6,396 nt of DNA from Candidatus Nitrosopumilus sp. (GTDB taxonomy: Archaea; Thermoproteota; Nitrososphaeria; Nitrososphaerales; Nitrosopumilaceae). The translations under genes were made by a program, and so were the position numbers. The notes beneath the pieces were generated by a model. That model saw nothing but the letters and a program-made list of their open reading frames with translations. It was not told the DNA's origin and searched no databases. Below are positions 1 through 6,350 of the stretch, in pieces. The stretch covers positions 1 through 6,396 of the forward strand of contig JABMOR010000133.1 in assembly GCA_013203245.1 (NCBI GenBank), written 5' to 3'. Each line of letters starts with the position of its first letter. The first letter of the stretch is position 1.

Positions 1-592
1 CAGTTTTTGCATATTCAATAAATTTCTGTGAGAGTAATGGCTGTAGTATCTGTATTCCAAATTCAGATGAGATTAAATTTACAGCCTTCATCATTTTTAG
101 TTCGTTATCTAATTTAGCAAGCATTACTTCATTAATTTGAGATTCCCCTCCAGAAAACGCTTCGCGATAGGCATTGTAACCGCAAAATAATTCATCTACC
201 CCATTTGCAGTAACTACAGTATCAAGGCCTAAGCTGTTTGCAAGTTTAGAAACATAGTAAAATGCAATGCAATTTTCATTCCAAGATAGATTGTCCGTCT
301 TTATTGTTTGGTTAATTTTTAAAGAAATATCAGAAAAAGTATCTGAATCAATTTCTAGAACATGGTGTGGATATTTCAGGTGTTCATTAACTTCTTTTGC
401 AAATAAGATATCATGAGATTCAGGAAACCCAATCGTCAATAGTGTAATATCATAATTCATGTCTGAGCAAATTTTTGAAATTAGAGTGCTATCAACACCA
501 CCAGAAAAAGCAACTCCAATTTTCTTTTCTTTAACAGTTTCAAAAATAGAATTTTTAATATTTTCAAGTAATTTTTCATTCATCTCATCCAT
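1..592 (-). CDS. Asparagine synthase-type PP-loop ATPase, partial (C-terminus off the left edge)
   Basis: Reading the minus strand from the ATG at 592-590 gives 197 codons without a stop, running off the window. Residues 30-36 (SGGVDST) are the ATP-pyrophosphatase PP-loop of the asparagine synthase C-terminal domain, which adenylates the aspartate side chain. Residues 133-139 (DELFCGY) match the family's DELFGGY-type motif, with Cys137 where Gly is usual. Residues 185-195 (PLLSQKFIEYA) match the family's PFLD..FVEFA region. The start is firm: an in-frame TGA lies at 601-599, three codons upstream. ATG 583 is an alternative start. There is therefore no N-terminal glutaminase domain and no Cys2 nucleophile, so the protein would use free ammonia or a separate glutaminase, or act on another substrate. 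The family call is confident; the asparagine product is inferred. The gene is divergent from the dehydratase gene at 665. Confidence 0.85.
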   Translation of the reverse strand, partial: MDEMNEKLLENIKNSIFETVKEKKIGVAFSGGVDSTLISKICSDMNYDITLLTIGFPESHDILFAKEVNEHLKYPHHVLEIDSDTFSDISLKINQTIKTDNLSWNENCIAFYYVSKLANSLGLDTVVTANGVDELFCGYNAYREAFSGGESQINEVMLAKLDNELKMMKAVNLISSEFGIQILQPLLSQKFIEYAKT

Positions 593-631
593 TATCTCTC
601 ACACTCACATTCTCCAAAAGGGTAATGAATC

Positions 632-654
632 AATCTTTTAATTTAACGTTATTT
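632..654. promoter_or_regulatory. AT-rich core of a divergent promoter region
   Basis: The 72 bases between the divergent starts at 592 and 665 contain TTTTAATTT at 636-644, centred about 25 bases before the ATG at 665. That is the right distance for an archaeal TATA box on a leaderless or nearly leaderless transcript, and no Shine-Dalgarno sequence precedes 665. On the minus strand the same block reads TTAAATTAAAA and could serve the asparagine synthase-like gene, with a leader of about 20-25 bases. An 8-base palindrome, TAACGTTA, lies at 644-651. The assignment rests on position and composition only. Confidence 0.35.
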
Positions 655-664
655 CTAAAAAATC

Positions 665-943
665 ATGATGCGATTATCACAAATAGATATTGATGAACAA
701 CTAAAGAATTTACCAGGCTGGAGTATTGTAAACGAAAAACTACACAGAGAATTTCAATTTGAGAGCTTCAACCAGGCTTTTGGTTTTATGACTAGGGCAG
801 CTATGGAAATTGAGAAAATGAATCATCATCCAGAGTGGTTTAACGTATACAACAGAATCACCATAGAATTAACAACTCATGATGCAGGAGGGATTACAAA
901 AAATGATGTCAGTCTGGCTAAAATTCTAAATTCTTTGAAATAG
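665..943 (+). CDS. Pterin-4a-carbinolamine dehydratase (PCD/DCoH family)
   Basis: This is a 92-residue cytoplasmic protein, the usual length for the family. It carries the family signature: E50-K-M-N-H54-H55-P56, then an aromatic stretch (W58, F59, Y62), then H72 and D81 at the expected spacings. H54, H55 and H72 correspond to the histidines of the pterin-binding active site. The enzyme dehydrates 4a-hydroxytetrahydropterin, recycling the cofactor after aromatic amino acid hydroxylation; some archaeal and bacterial homologues have been linked to molybdopterin metabolism instead. Translation may start at ATG 665 or at the next codon, 668. No Shine-Dalgarno sequence is visible. A pterin synthase-like gene follows on the same strand 69 bases downstream, but a good TATA box in that gap suggests separate transcription. 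No aromatic hydroxylase is in view, so the physiological substrate is unknown. Confidence 0.92.
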   Translation: MMRLSQIDIDEQLKNLPGWSIVNEKLHREFQFESFNQAFGFMTRAAMEIEKMNHHPEWFNVYNRITIELTTHDAGGITKNDVSLAKILNSLK

Positions 944-980
944 TTCTAAATGAAGAATTTTAGGCATAATAATTACAGAA

Positions 981-988
981 TTTATATT
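981..988 (+). promoter_or_regulatory. TATA box for the pterin synthase-valS operon
   Basis: TTTATATT at 981-988 closely resembles the archaeal TATA consensus. Its centre lies about 28 bases before the ATG at 1013, so transcription would begin at or just before the start codon. No Shine-Dalgarno sequence stands before 1013, which fits a leaderless mRNA. This placement supports 1013 as the real start and hence the long N-terminal domain of the encoded protein. Confidence 0.6.
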
Positions 989-1012
989 ATATCCAAAGTC
1001 AGTTGACTTCAC

Positions 1013-1828
1013 ATGGCATCAAGTCCCACAATATTAGATTCAGATTTTCGATATATCGATAAGAAAGGAAACTTGCTAAAAACTAGAACTGAGTTAACAG
1101 TAGCACAGATGCTCACTTTTCTTGAGCAAGAATATGAATACAATCACAAAGTAACATTAAAGAATGGAAATGAGGTTTTAGTTGATTTCAAAACAGAGAA
1201 AGGGTTGATTGAAGTAATTGATACAGATGAGGATATTGAAAAGTACAAGCAAATCAAAGAAGATTTTCCTCAAGATAAAGTAATGGCAATAGGACATGCA
1301 AAATATGTCGCACAAATTAAAGAATTACAGGATGTGGTATTTTATGATAAAACGCCACAAACAGGTTCTATATTTTTAGAAGATGCATCATTCTCATATG
1401 ATTATGCACACATACTTCCATTAGTTGAAAAATGTTCTATCTTACATGGACATACTTCTTCAGTAATGGTTGAATTGGTAGGACAGATGAAAGATAATCT
1501 TCTTTTAGATTTTGGTGAAGCTAAAAAAATAATCAAAGAAGTTGTAAATGTATTTGATCATAAATTTTTCATTAACAGAAAATATCTAAAAAAAGAAGAT
1601 GATTCACATTATCAAATTCAATTTGAGGGACCTAAAGGAATGTTTGAATTACAAGTTCCTAAAGATACAACATATCTATTAGAAGGTGAAGCTACAGTAG
1701 AAAATCTTTCAAGTGAAATTATCAAATTATTAGTACCAAAAATGCCATCAAATGTAGAAGCAGTAGGAGTGTACATCTATGAAGGTTACAATAAAGGATC
1801 TCATATTATTTCAAATATTTCAAGATAA
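1013..1828 (+). CDS. QueD/6-pyruvoyl-tetrahydropterin synthase family protein with extra N-terminal domain
   Basis: The protein has 271 residues, whereas stand-alone QueD/PTPS enzymes have about 120-150. Residues 120-271 form the synthase domain. The zinc ligands are H133, H145 and H147. The catalytic cysteine C141 sits in C-x3-HGH, the spacing typical of QueD (6-carboxytetrahydropterin synthase, on the preQ0 route to queuosine and archaeosine). D182-H183 are in a VFDHKF segment, E226 is the Glu of the TVEN segment, and E257 is the likely pterin-binding Glu. All expected catalytic residues are present, so the domain should be active on a dihydroneopterin-triphosphate-type substrate. Residues 1-115 are not part of the family. 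They contain E27, D58-F and I66-E67-V in a layout like a PD-(D/E)XK nuclease fold, but the lysine is replaced by I69. valS follows after 7 bases, so the two are probably cotranscribed. QueD versus PTPS activity cannot be settled from sequence alone. Confidence 0.88.
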   Translation: MASSPTILDSDFRYIDKKGNLLKTRTELTVAQMLTFLEQEYEYNHKVTLKNGNEVLVDFKTEKGLIEVIDTDEDIEKYKQIKEDFPQDKVMAIGHAKYVAQIKELQDVVFYDKTPQTGSIFLEDASFSYDYAHILPLVEKCSILHGHTSSVMVELVGQMKDNLLLDFGEAKKIIKEVVNVFDHKFFINRKYLKKEDDSHYQIQFEGPKGMFELQVPKDTTYLLEGEATVENLSSEIIKLLVPKMPSNVEAVGVYIYEGYNKGSHIISNISR

Positions 1829-1835
1829 TTAGAAA

Positions 1836-4154
1836 ATGGAACCTAAAATATCAGAGAAAGCATGGAATCCAGAATTAGAAAAAGAAATTCTAAAACAATG
1901 GGACGAAGAAAAAATTTATGATTTTACACCACAAGATGATAACTTTACAATAGATACACCGCCACCATATCCATCAGGTAGGCCTTGGCACATTGGTGCT
2001 GCAGCACATTATTCACAAATTGATATGATTGCACGCACAGCAAGAATGGCAGGTAAAAATGTCTATTTTCCAATAGGAATTGACAGGAACGGACTTCCAG
2101 TGGAACTGTACACTGAGAAAAAACACAAGATCAGAATGAGGGAAACGGAAAGAGGTGAATTTCTGAGCCTGTGCAGAGAAGCACTAGACGATTTGGAAGC
2201 TGAAATGATTTTCATTATGAAAAGTTTAGGCATTAGTGGTGATTTTGCAAACTACTATAGAACAGATTCAGAAGAATACAGAACACTTACTCAATCAACA
2301 TTCATTGATTTATGGAAAAAAGGACAAGTGTATCTTGCAAATAGACCTAACAATTACGATTGGGTGTCAGGTACAACCATTGCAGATGCAGAAATAGTTT
2401 ACGAAGATTTATCCACAAAACTAGTTTACATGAAATTCAAAATTAAAGATACAGATAAAGAAATAATCATTGCAAGTACAAGACCGGAATTACTTTGTGC
2501 ATGTAGAACAATTATTGTAAATCCTGAAGATGAAAGATACACACAGTATATCGGAAAGAAAATAATTGTTCCAATTACTAATGCAGAAGTAGAATTAAGA
2601 ACACATCATTCTGCTCAACAAGAATTTGGTTCAGGAGCTGTAATGGTATGTAGTTATGGTGATCAAAATGATGTAGCATTATTTAGAGAGTTAGAATTAG
2701 AAGAGATTGTTGCAATTGGATTAGATGGAAGAATGACTGAAGTTGCAGGTGAATATTCAGGATTAAAACCTAAACAGGCAAGAACCAAAATCATAGAAGA
2801 TCTGGAAACAAAAGGATTTCTAGAAAAAACTGAAGATATTGTTCATAGAACACCAGTATCAGAGAGAAGTAAAGCTCCAATTGAAATTATTCCAATGGAG
2901 GAATATTATCTAAAACAAAAAGAAGCGGTACCAAAAATTAAAAGTTTAGGACAAGAAATTACATTTTATCCAGCAATGCATAAGCAGATTCTAATGAATT
3001 GGTTAGAATCTATCAATATCGACTGGCCAATTTCAAGAAGAAGATACTATGGTACTGAAATTCCAATATGGTACTGCAAAAAATGTTCAGAACCACATGT
3101 TCCTGAGCCTGGAAAATACTATAGACCTTGGAATGAAAATTGCCCCATCAGTAATTGTACCAAATGTGATTCCGCTGAATTTGTTGGGGAAGAACGAACA
3201 TTTGACACATGGATGGATTCTAGTGTATCTCCACTTTTCATTAGTAAATTTAACAGAGATGATGAATTTTTCAAAAAAGTATACCCTGTATCAATTAGAC
3301 CTCAAGCAAAAGATATTGTTAGAACTTGGTTATACTATACACTTCTAAGATGTGAACAACTAACTGGAAAGAAACCATGGTCTGAAGCATGGATAATGGG
3401 ATATGGCCTGGATGAAAATGGAATGAAAATGAGTAAGAGCAAGGGAAATGCATTAGATCCTTTACCGGTAATTGAAAAAGTAGGTGCAGACACTTTTAGA
3501 TTTTGGAGTGCAAGTGAGATTAATCATGGACAAGATTTTAGATGTAATGAACAAAAAATTGAATCAACTAAAAAATTCCTCAGTAAATTGTGGAATGTAT
3601 CAAGATTTTTGTCTAGTTTTCCAGTGATTGAATCAGGAAAACTTACTGCATCAGATGAATGGATTTTATCAGAATTAGATAATTTAGTAAAAGAATGTAA
3701 GAGAGGATATGAAGAATACAACTTTTTCATTCCAGCAATTGCAATTAGGGAATTTACATGGAATATATTTGCAGCTCATTACATTGAAATGGTTAAAGCA
3801 AGAGCCTACGGAATTGATTTCTCTGATGAGGAAAGAGATGGGGCAATAATTACACTGCATAAAACATTATCAACAATTTTGAAATTATTAGCACCAATAA
3901 CTCCATTTATCACTGAGCACCTTTGGAAGATATTGTATTCAAAAGATAGTATTCATAAAGAAAAACAAGTCACACCAGAAAATCTTAAAGATCAGAGCAA
4001 CATCACAAAGGAAATTTCAGAATTTAATTCAAAAGTTTGGAATGAGAAAAAATCTCAGAATTTATCATTAAAAGATTCAATCAAATTAGAAATTCCAGAA
4101 TCTCTAGAAGCATTCAAAAAAGATTTGAAATCCATGCATAATTTGTTGGATTAA
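1836..4154 (+). CDS. valS: Valyl-tRNA synthetase
   Basis: This cytoplasmic class I synthetase of 772 residues charges tRNA-Val with valine. The HIGH-type motif is WHIGA at 51-55, preceded by PPPYPSG. GIDRNGLPVE (81-90) matches the archaeal ValS GxDxNGLPxE segment. The CP1 editing domain spans roughly 190-345, with STRPELL at 214-220 and FGSGAV...YGDQND at 264-279. A zinc-ribbon-like insert has C414/C417 and C436/C441/C444. DTWMDSSVSPL (457-467) and KMSKS (531-535) follow, then the helical anticodon-binding domain from about 600. The protein is shorter than many archaeal ValS proteins (about 860-890) and has no C-terminal coiled-coil arm. The ATG at 1836 lies 7 bases after the upstream stop with no Shine-Dalgarno sequence, suggesting cotranscription and possibly coupled translation. 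Leucyl or isoleucyl specificity is less likely given the archaeal ValS-type editing and NGLP segments. Confidence 0.95.
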   Translation: MEPKISEKAWNPELEKEILKQWDEEKIYDFTPQDDNFTIDTPPPYPSGRPWHIGAAAHYSQIDMIARTARMAGKNVYFPIGIDRNGLPVELYTEKKHKIRMRETERGEFLSLCREALDDLEAEMIFIMKSLGISGDFANYYRTDSEEYRTLTQSTFIDLWKKGQVYLANRPNNYDWVSGTTIADAEIVYEDLSTKLVYMKFKIKDTDKEIIIASTRPELLCACRTIIVNPEDERYTQYIGKKIIVPITNAEVELRTHHSAQQEFGSGAVMVCSYGDQNDVALFRELELEEIVAIGLDGRMTEVAGEYSGLKPKQARTKIIEDLETKGFLEKTEDIVHRTPVSERSKAPIEIIPMEEYYLKQKEAVPKIKSLGQEITFYPAMHKQILMNWLESINIDWPISRRRYYGTEIPIWYCKKCSEPHVPEPGKYYRPWNENCPISNCTKCDSAEFVGEERTFDTWMDSSVSPLFISKFNRDDEFFKKVYPVSIRPQAKDIVRTWLYYTLLRCEQLTGKKPWSEAWIMGYGLDENGMKMSKSKGNALDPLPVIEKVGADTFRFWSASEINHGQDFRCNEQKIESTKKFLSKLWNVSRFLSSFPVIESGKLTASDEWILSELDNLVKECKRGYEEYNFFIPAIAIREFTWNIFAAHYIEMVKARAYGIDFSDEERDGAIITLHKTLSTILKLLAPITPFITEHLWKILYSKDSIHKEKQVTPENLKDQSNITKEISEFNSKVWNEKKSQNLSLKDSIKLEIPESLEAFKKDLKSMHNLLD

Positions 4155-4173
4155 TTAAAAAGATTAATTTTTT
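4149..4173. terminator. Bidirectional oligo-T terminator between convergent valS and pdxT
   Basis: Only 9 bases separate the valS stop (ends 4154) from the pdxT stop (4166-4164). The plus strand has a run of six T at 4168-4173. The minus strand has five T across 4161-4157, just past the pdxT stop. A direct repeat GATTAATT occurs at 4149-4156 and 4162-4169, and a weak inverted repeat AATTAA/TTAATT at 4153-4158 and 4164-4169. T-runs are the known main signal for intrinsic termination in archaea, so this small block could end both transcripts. Confidence 0.5.
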
Positions 4174-4781
4174 GATGTATTCACAAGATTGATGAAATAT
4201 TTGTGCAATGATGTATCTTTAGTTAATTCAGGATGAAATGCTGTACCAATAACATTGCCTTTTTTTACTGCAATGATACGATTATTGAATTTTGATAAAA
4301 TCTCCACATCAGAACCCACATCAGAAACAGATGGTGCACGAATAAAGACGCCATTGAATTTTGGAATATTGATGGAATCTAAAGAAATATCAGATTCAAA
4401 GGATTCTCTTTGTCTTCCAAATGAATTCCTCTCTAATTTGATATCAAGAATACCCAATAATGGCTGATCAGTTTTACCAACAACACGATCATTTGCTGTA
4501 TTTGACAGCATAATCATACCAGCACAAATTCCAAGAACAGGCATGCCACCTTCAATCTTTTCTTTTATCACCTTTAGAGAACCGTTTACTAGAGACATTT
4601 GACCGATAGTAGTACTCTCACCGCCAGGAATTATCAAACCATCTAATTGAGAAATTTCTTCAGATGTTTTAACATCAATTACCGTTCCATCAATTCCTAA
4701 TTCATCAATTGCAGATTTAGCGGATAAAATATTTTCTTGAACATCTCCTTGTATTGATAATACACCGACAGTAAGACTCAT
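4164..4781 (-). CDS. pdxT: Pyridoxal 5'-phosphate synthase glutaminase subunit PdxT
   Basis: This 205-residue protein is a class I glutamine amidotransferase of the PdxT/SNO family, at the normal length. It hydrolyses glutamine and channels the ammonia to PdxS for pyridoxal 5'-phosphate synthesis in the cytoplasm. The N-terminus has GVLSIQGDVQEN (6-17), typical of the family. PGGEST spans 52-57, the nucleophile C86 sits in GICAG, RNSFGRQ spans 118-124, and the triad is completed by H183 and E185 in FHPE. The start ATG (4781-4779) overlaps the pdxS stop TGA (4780-4778) as ATGA. A GGTG at 4792-4789, seven bases before the ATG and inside pdxS, can serve as Shine-Dalgarno sequence. The overlap suggests translational coupling and matched amounts of the two subunits. 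Confidence 0.97.
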   Translation of the reverse strand: MSLTVGVLSIQGDVQENILSAKSAIDELGIDGTVIDVKTSEEISQLDGLIIPGGESTTIGQMSLVNGSLKVIKEKIEGGMPVLGICAGMIMLSNTANDRVVGKTDQPLLGILDIKLERNSFGRQRESFESDISLDSINIPKFNGVFIRAPSVSDVGSDVEILSKFNNRIIAVKKGNVIGTAFHPELTKDTSLHKYFINLVNTSKN

Positions 4782-5746
4782 GCTGACCCACCACGATCTT
4801 GCATACGTAATTCTAGAGTGTTTACATCTAAACCTAGCATAGATTGTCTTTCATCAATCATTTTTTGAGCCTCTTTGACTTTGTCAGATTCATTCCAAAA
4901 AGTAGTAGCTAAAACTATTGCTCGTGCTCTTTCTTTTGCATCATCAGAATTGAAAATTCCAGAGCCGACAAATATTCCATCACAACCAAGTGACATCAAA
5001 TATGCTGCATCAGCAGGTGTTGCAATACCACCTGCAGCAAAATTTACAACAGGTAATCTTCCAAGTTTTGCAGTTTGTTCAACAATATCATAAGATACTT
5101 TGAATTCTCTTGCCATTCTAACTAAATCTTGATTATCACCAGAATCATAAATTGCCTTGATTGTTCTTAATTCGTCATTTACTTTTTTGATATGTTTTAT
5201 TGCTTCTGCAACATTTCCAGTTCCAGGTTCACCTTTTGTTCTAATCATTGATGCACCTTCTTCAATTCTTCTCAAGGCTTCAGCCAAAGATCTTGCACCA
5301 TTAACAACAGGCGTAGTAAAATCCCATTTCCAAATATGACGAAGTTCATCAGCAGGTGTTAAAACTTCAGATTCATCAATCATGTCAACATCAGTTTCTT
5401 GCAAAACTAGTGCTTCATTGACATGTCCTATTCGACATTTAGCCATCACAGGAATTGTTACAGAGTCCATAATTTCTTCAATAATTCTAATACTTGCAGT
5501 TCGTGCAACACCACCAGCTTTTCTAACTTCAGATGGGAGTTTATCTAAAACCATAACAGAAACTGCGCCAGCTTCTTCGGCAATTAGAGCCTGTTCCACA
5601 TTTGTAACGTCCATTACAACGCCATTTTTTAGCATGTGGGCAAAACCGCGTTTAACAGTAGATGAACCGCGTAAAGTGTCAATAGAATTGATTTTGTCAT
5701 AGATTATTCCTTTAGCATCTTGTCTTTCTCCAGATAATGGAAGCAT
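4778..5746 (-). CDS. pdxS: Pyridoxal 5'-phosphate synthase lyase subunit PdxS
   Basis: The protein has 322 residues and is conserved over its full length. PdxS makes pyridoxal 5'-phosphate from ribose 5-phosphate, glyceraldehyde 3-phosphate and ammonia delivered by PdxT; in known systems twelve PdxS and twelve PdxT assemble together. It is a TIM-barrel enzyme. Expected residues are present: D46 in VVMDV, the ribose-phosphate Schiff-base lysine K103 in MAKCRIGH (101-108), the second lysine K171 in RTKGEPGTGN (169-178), DESEVLTPAD (124-133), and the phosphate-binding segments FAAGGIATPADAA (236-248) and GSGIF (261-265). An in-frame TAA just before the start makes ATG 5746 the first possible start. 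A GAGG at 5762-5759 is a possible, rather distant, Shine-Dalgarno sequence. The gene begins 30 bases after the unknown membrane protein gene and overlaps pdxT by four bases. Confidence 0.97.
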   Translation of the reverse strand: MLPLSGERQDAKGIIYDKINSIDTLRGSSTVKRGFAHMLKNGVVMDVTNVEQALIAEEAGAVSVMVLDKLPSEVRKAGGVARTASIRIIEEIMDSVTIPVMAKCRIGHVNEALVLQETDVDMIDESEVLTPADELRHIWKWDFTTPVVNGARSLAEALRRIEEGASMIRTKGEPGTGNVAEAIKHIKKVNDELRTIKAIYDSGDNQDLVRMAREFKVSYDIVEQTAKLGRLPVVNFAAGGIATPADAAYLMSLGCDGIFVGSGIFNSDDAKERARAIVLATTFWNESDKVKEAQKMIDERQSMLGLDVNTLELRMQDRGGSA

Positions 5747-5776
5747 GCCTTAATTTTTCCTCATCACTATTTGTAT

Positions 5777-6310
5777 CTATTCACTAAATTCAGACATAAT
5801 CGAATCAAGTTCAGATTCCACCATAGTGATGATTGGGGGAATGAAATCCGCAGTTACATTTTGTTGCGGCCAATGAATTTGATTGACGCGTCCATTCAAA
5901 GTAATTTTCACATTTGATTTTTGATATTCAGTTGCATTGTCCATAATTGCAAAAGATTCAGAAGGTATTGCAATGAAACCAGTTTCTTTAATCAGCGCTT
6001 TAATTTTGTTAAGTTTGTTTTCATCTAGTTTTGAGCGCACGTCAGGCTTCAGATAGCCGTGATCAGTTACAGAATATTTTATGTCGCCATCATTTTTGAT
6101 GTAAAGAATTTCAGTTTTTTGCGCTCCAATTCGTTCCGTTACACCGTAAGAAATTTTCTTCAATTGGTGTTTAGTATATTCAATTTCAATATTATCAGTG
6201 TAATTGGCAGCAGACGTAGGGATTTCATTTCTTAGCAATAACGGAGTGGAGAGTAAAAGAGCTGCAATAACTGGAATAGCACCCAATACAATGTAAATTG
6301 GTTTTACCAT
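5777..6310 (-). CDS. Membrane-anchored extracytoplasmic protein of unknown function
   Basis: I do not recognise the family of this 177-residue protein. Residues 5-26 form one hydrophobic segment (many I, V, L, A), preceded by a single lysine and followed by R27. This looks like a signal anchor or uncleaved signal peptide, leaving residues 28-177 outside the cell. The outer part is mixed alpha/beta in appearance and rich in charged residues, with no cysteine, so it has neither disulfides nor an obvious metal site. It has three N-x-T sequons (N36, N125, N151), which archaeal oligosaccharyltransferase could glycosylate. In-frame TAA 24 bases upstream makes ATG 6310 the first possible ATG. The stop is 30 bases before pdxS on the same strand, so the two may share a transcript. 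Nothing in the sequence links it to vitamin B6, and the pairing may be accidental. Confidence 0.8.
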   Translation of the reverse strand: MVKPIYIVLGAIPVIAALLLSTPLLLRNEIPTSAANYTDNIEIEYTKHQLKKISYGVTERIGAQKTEILYIKNDGDIKYSVTDHGYLKPDVRSKLDENKLNKIKALIKETGFIAIPSESFAIMDNATEYQKSNVKITLNGRVNQIHWPQQNVTADFIPPIITMVESELDSIMSEFSE

Positions 6311-6350
6311 TTTACTACTAATATTGCTAATTTACAGATAAATCTTAGTA
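6311..6350. promoter_or_regulatory. Compact divergent promoter region
   Basis: Only 40 bases separate the divergent ATGs at 6310 (minus) and 6351 (plus). On the minus strand TTTATCT (6342-6336) is centred about 29 bases before the ATG at 6310. On the plus strand TAATATT (6319-6325) is centred about 29 bases before the ATG at 6351. Neither gene has a Shine-Dalgarno sequence. Both could therefore be leaderless, with core promoters that lie within one short shared region. The boxes are imperfect, so this is a positional inference. Confidence 0.4.

Noticed and set aside
459..641. Plus-strand open frame of 60 codons
   Set aside because: It lies antisense to the asparagine synthase-like gene, whose PP-loop motif is clear on the minus strand. 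The translation is low-complexity in F, S and I and shows no domain.
944..1012. Possible small RNA or terminator hairpin between the dehydratase and pterin synthase genes
   Set aside because: The 69 bases hold the TATA box at 981-988 and no convincing stem-loop or long T-run.
3049..3348. Second-frame open reading frame inside valS
   Set aside because: It overlaps the zinc insert and catalytic core of valS in another frame; its translation shows no recognisable family and the valS frame is intact.
3524..3730. Minus-strand open frame inside valS
   Set aside because: It is antisense to the KMSKS-distal region of valS with no initiation signals.
4255..5339. Further short plus-strand open frames opposite pdxT and pdxS (4255-4467, 4875-5093, 5157-5339)
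   Set aside because: All are antisense to intact, well-conserved pdxT and pdxS coding sequence.
5382..5702. Plus-strand open frame of 106 codons opposite pdxS
   Set aside because: It is fully antisense to a strongly conserved part of pdxS and has no promoter or ribosome binding site; its Ser/Thr-rich translation is a typical shadow.
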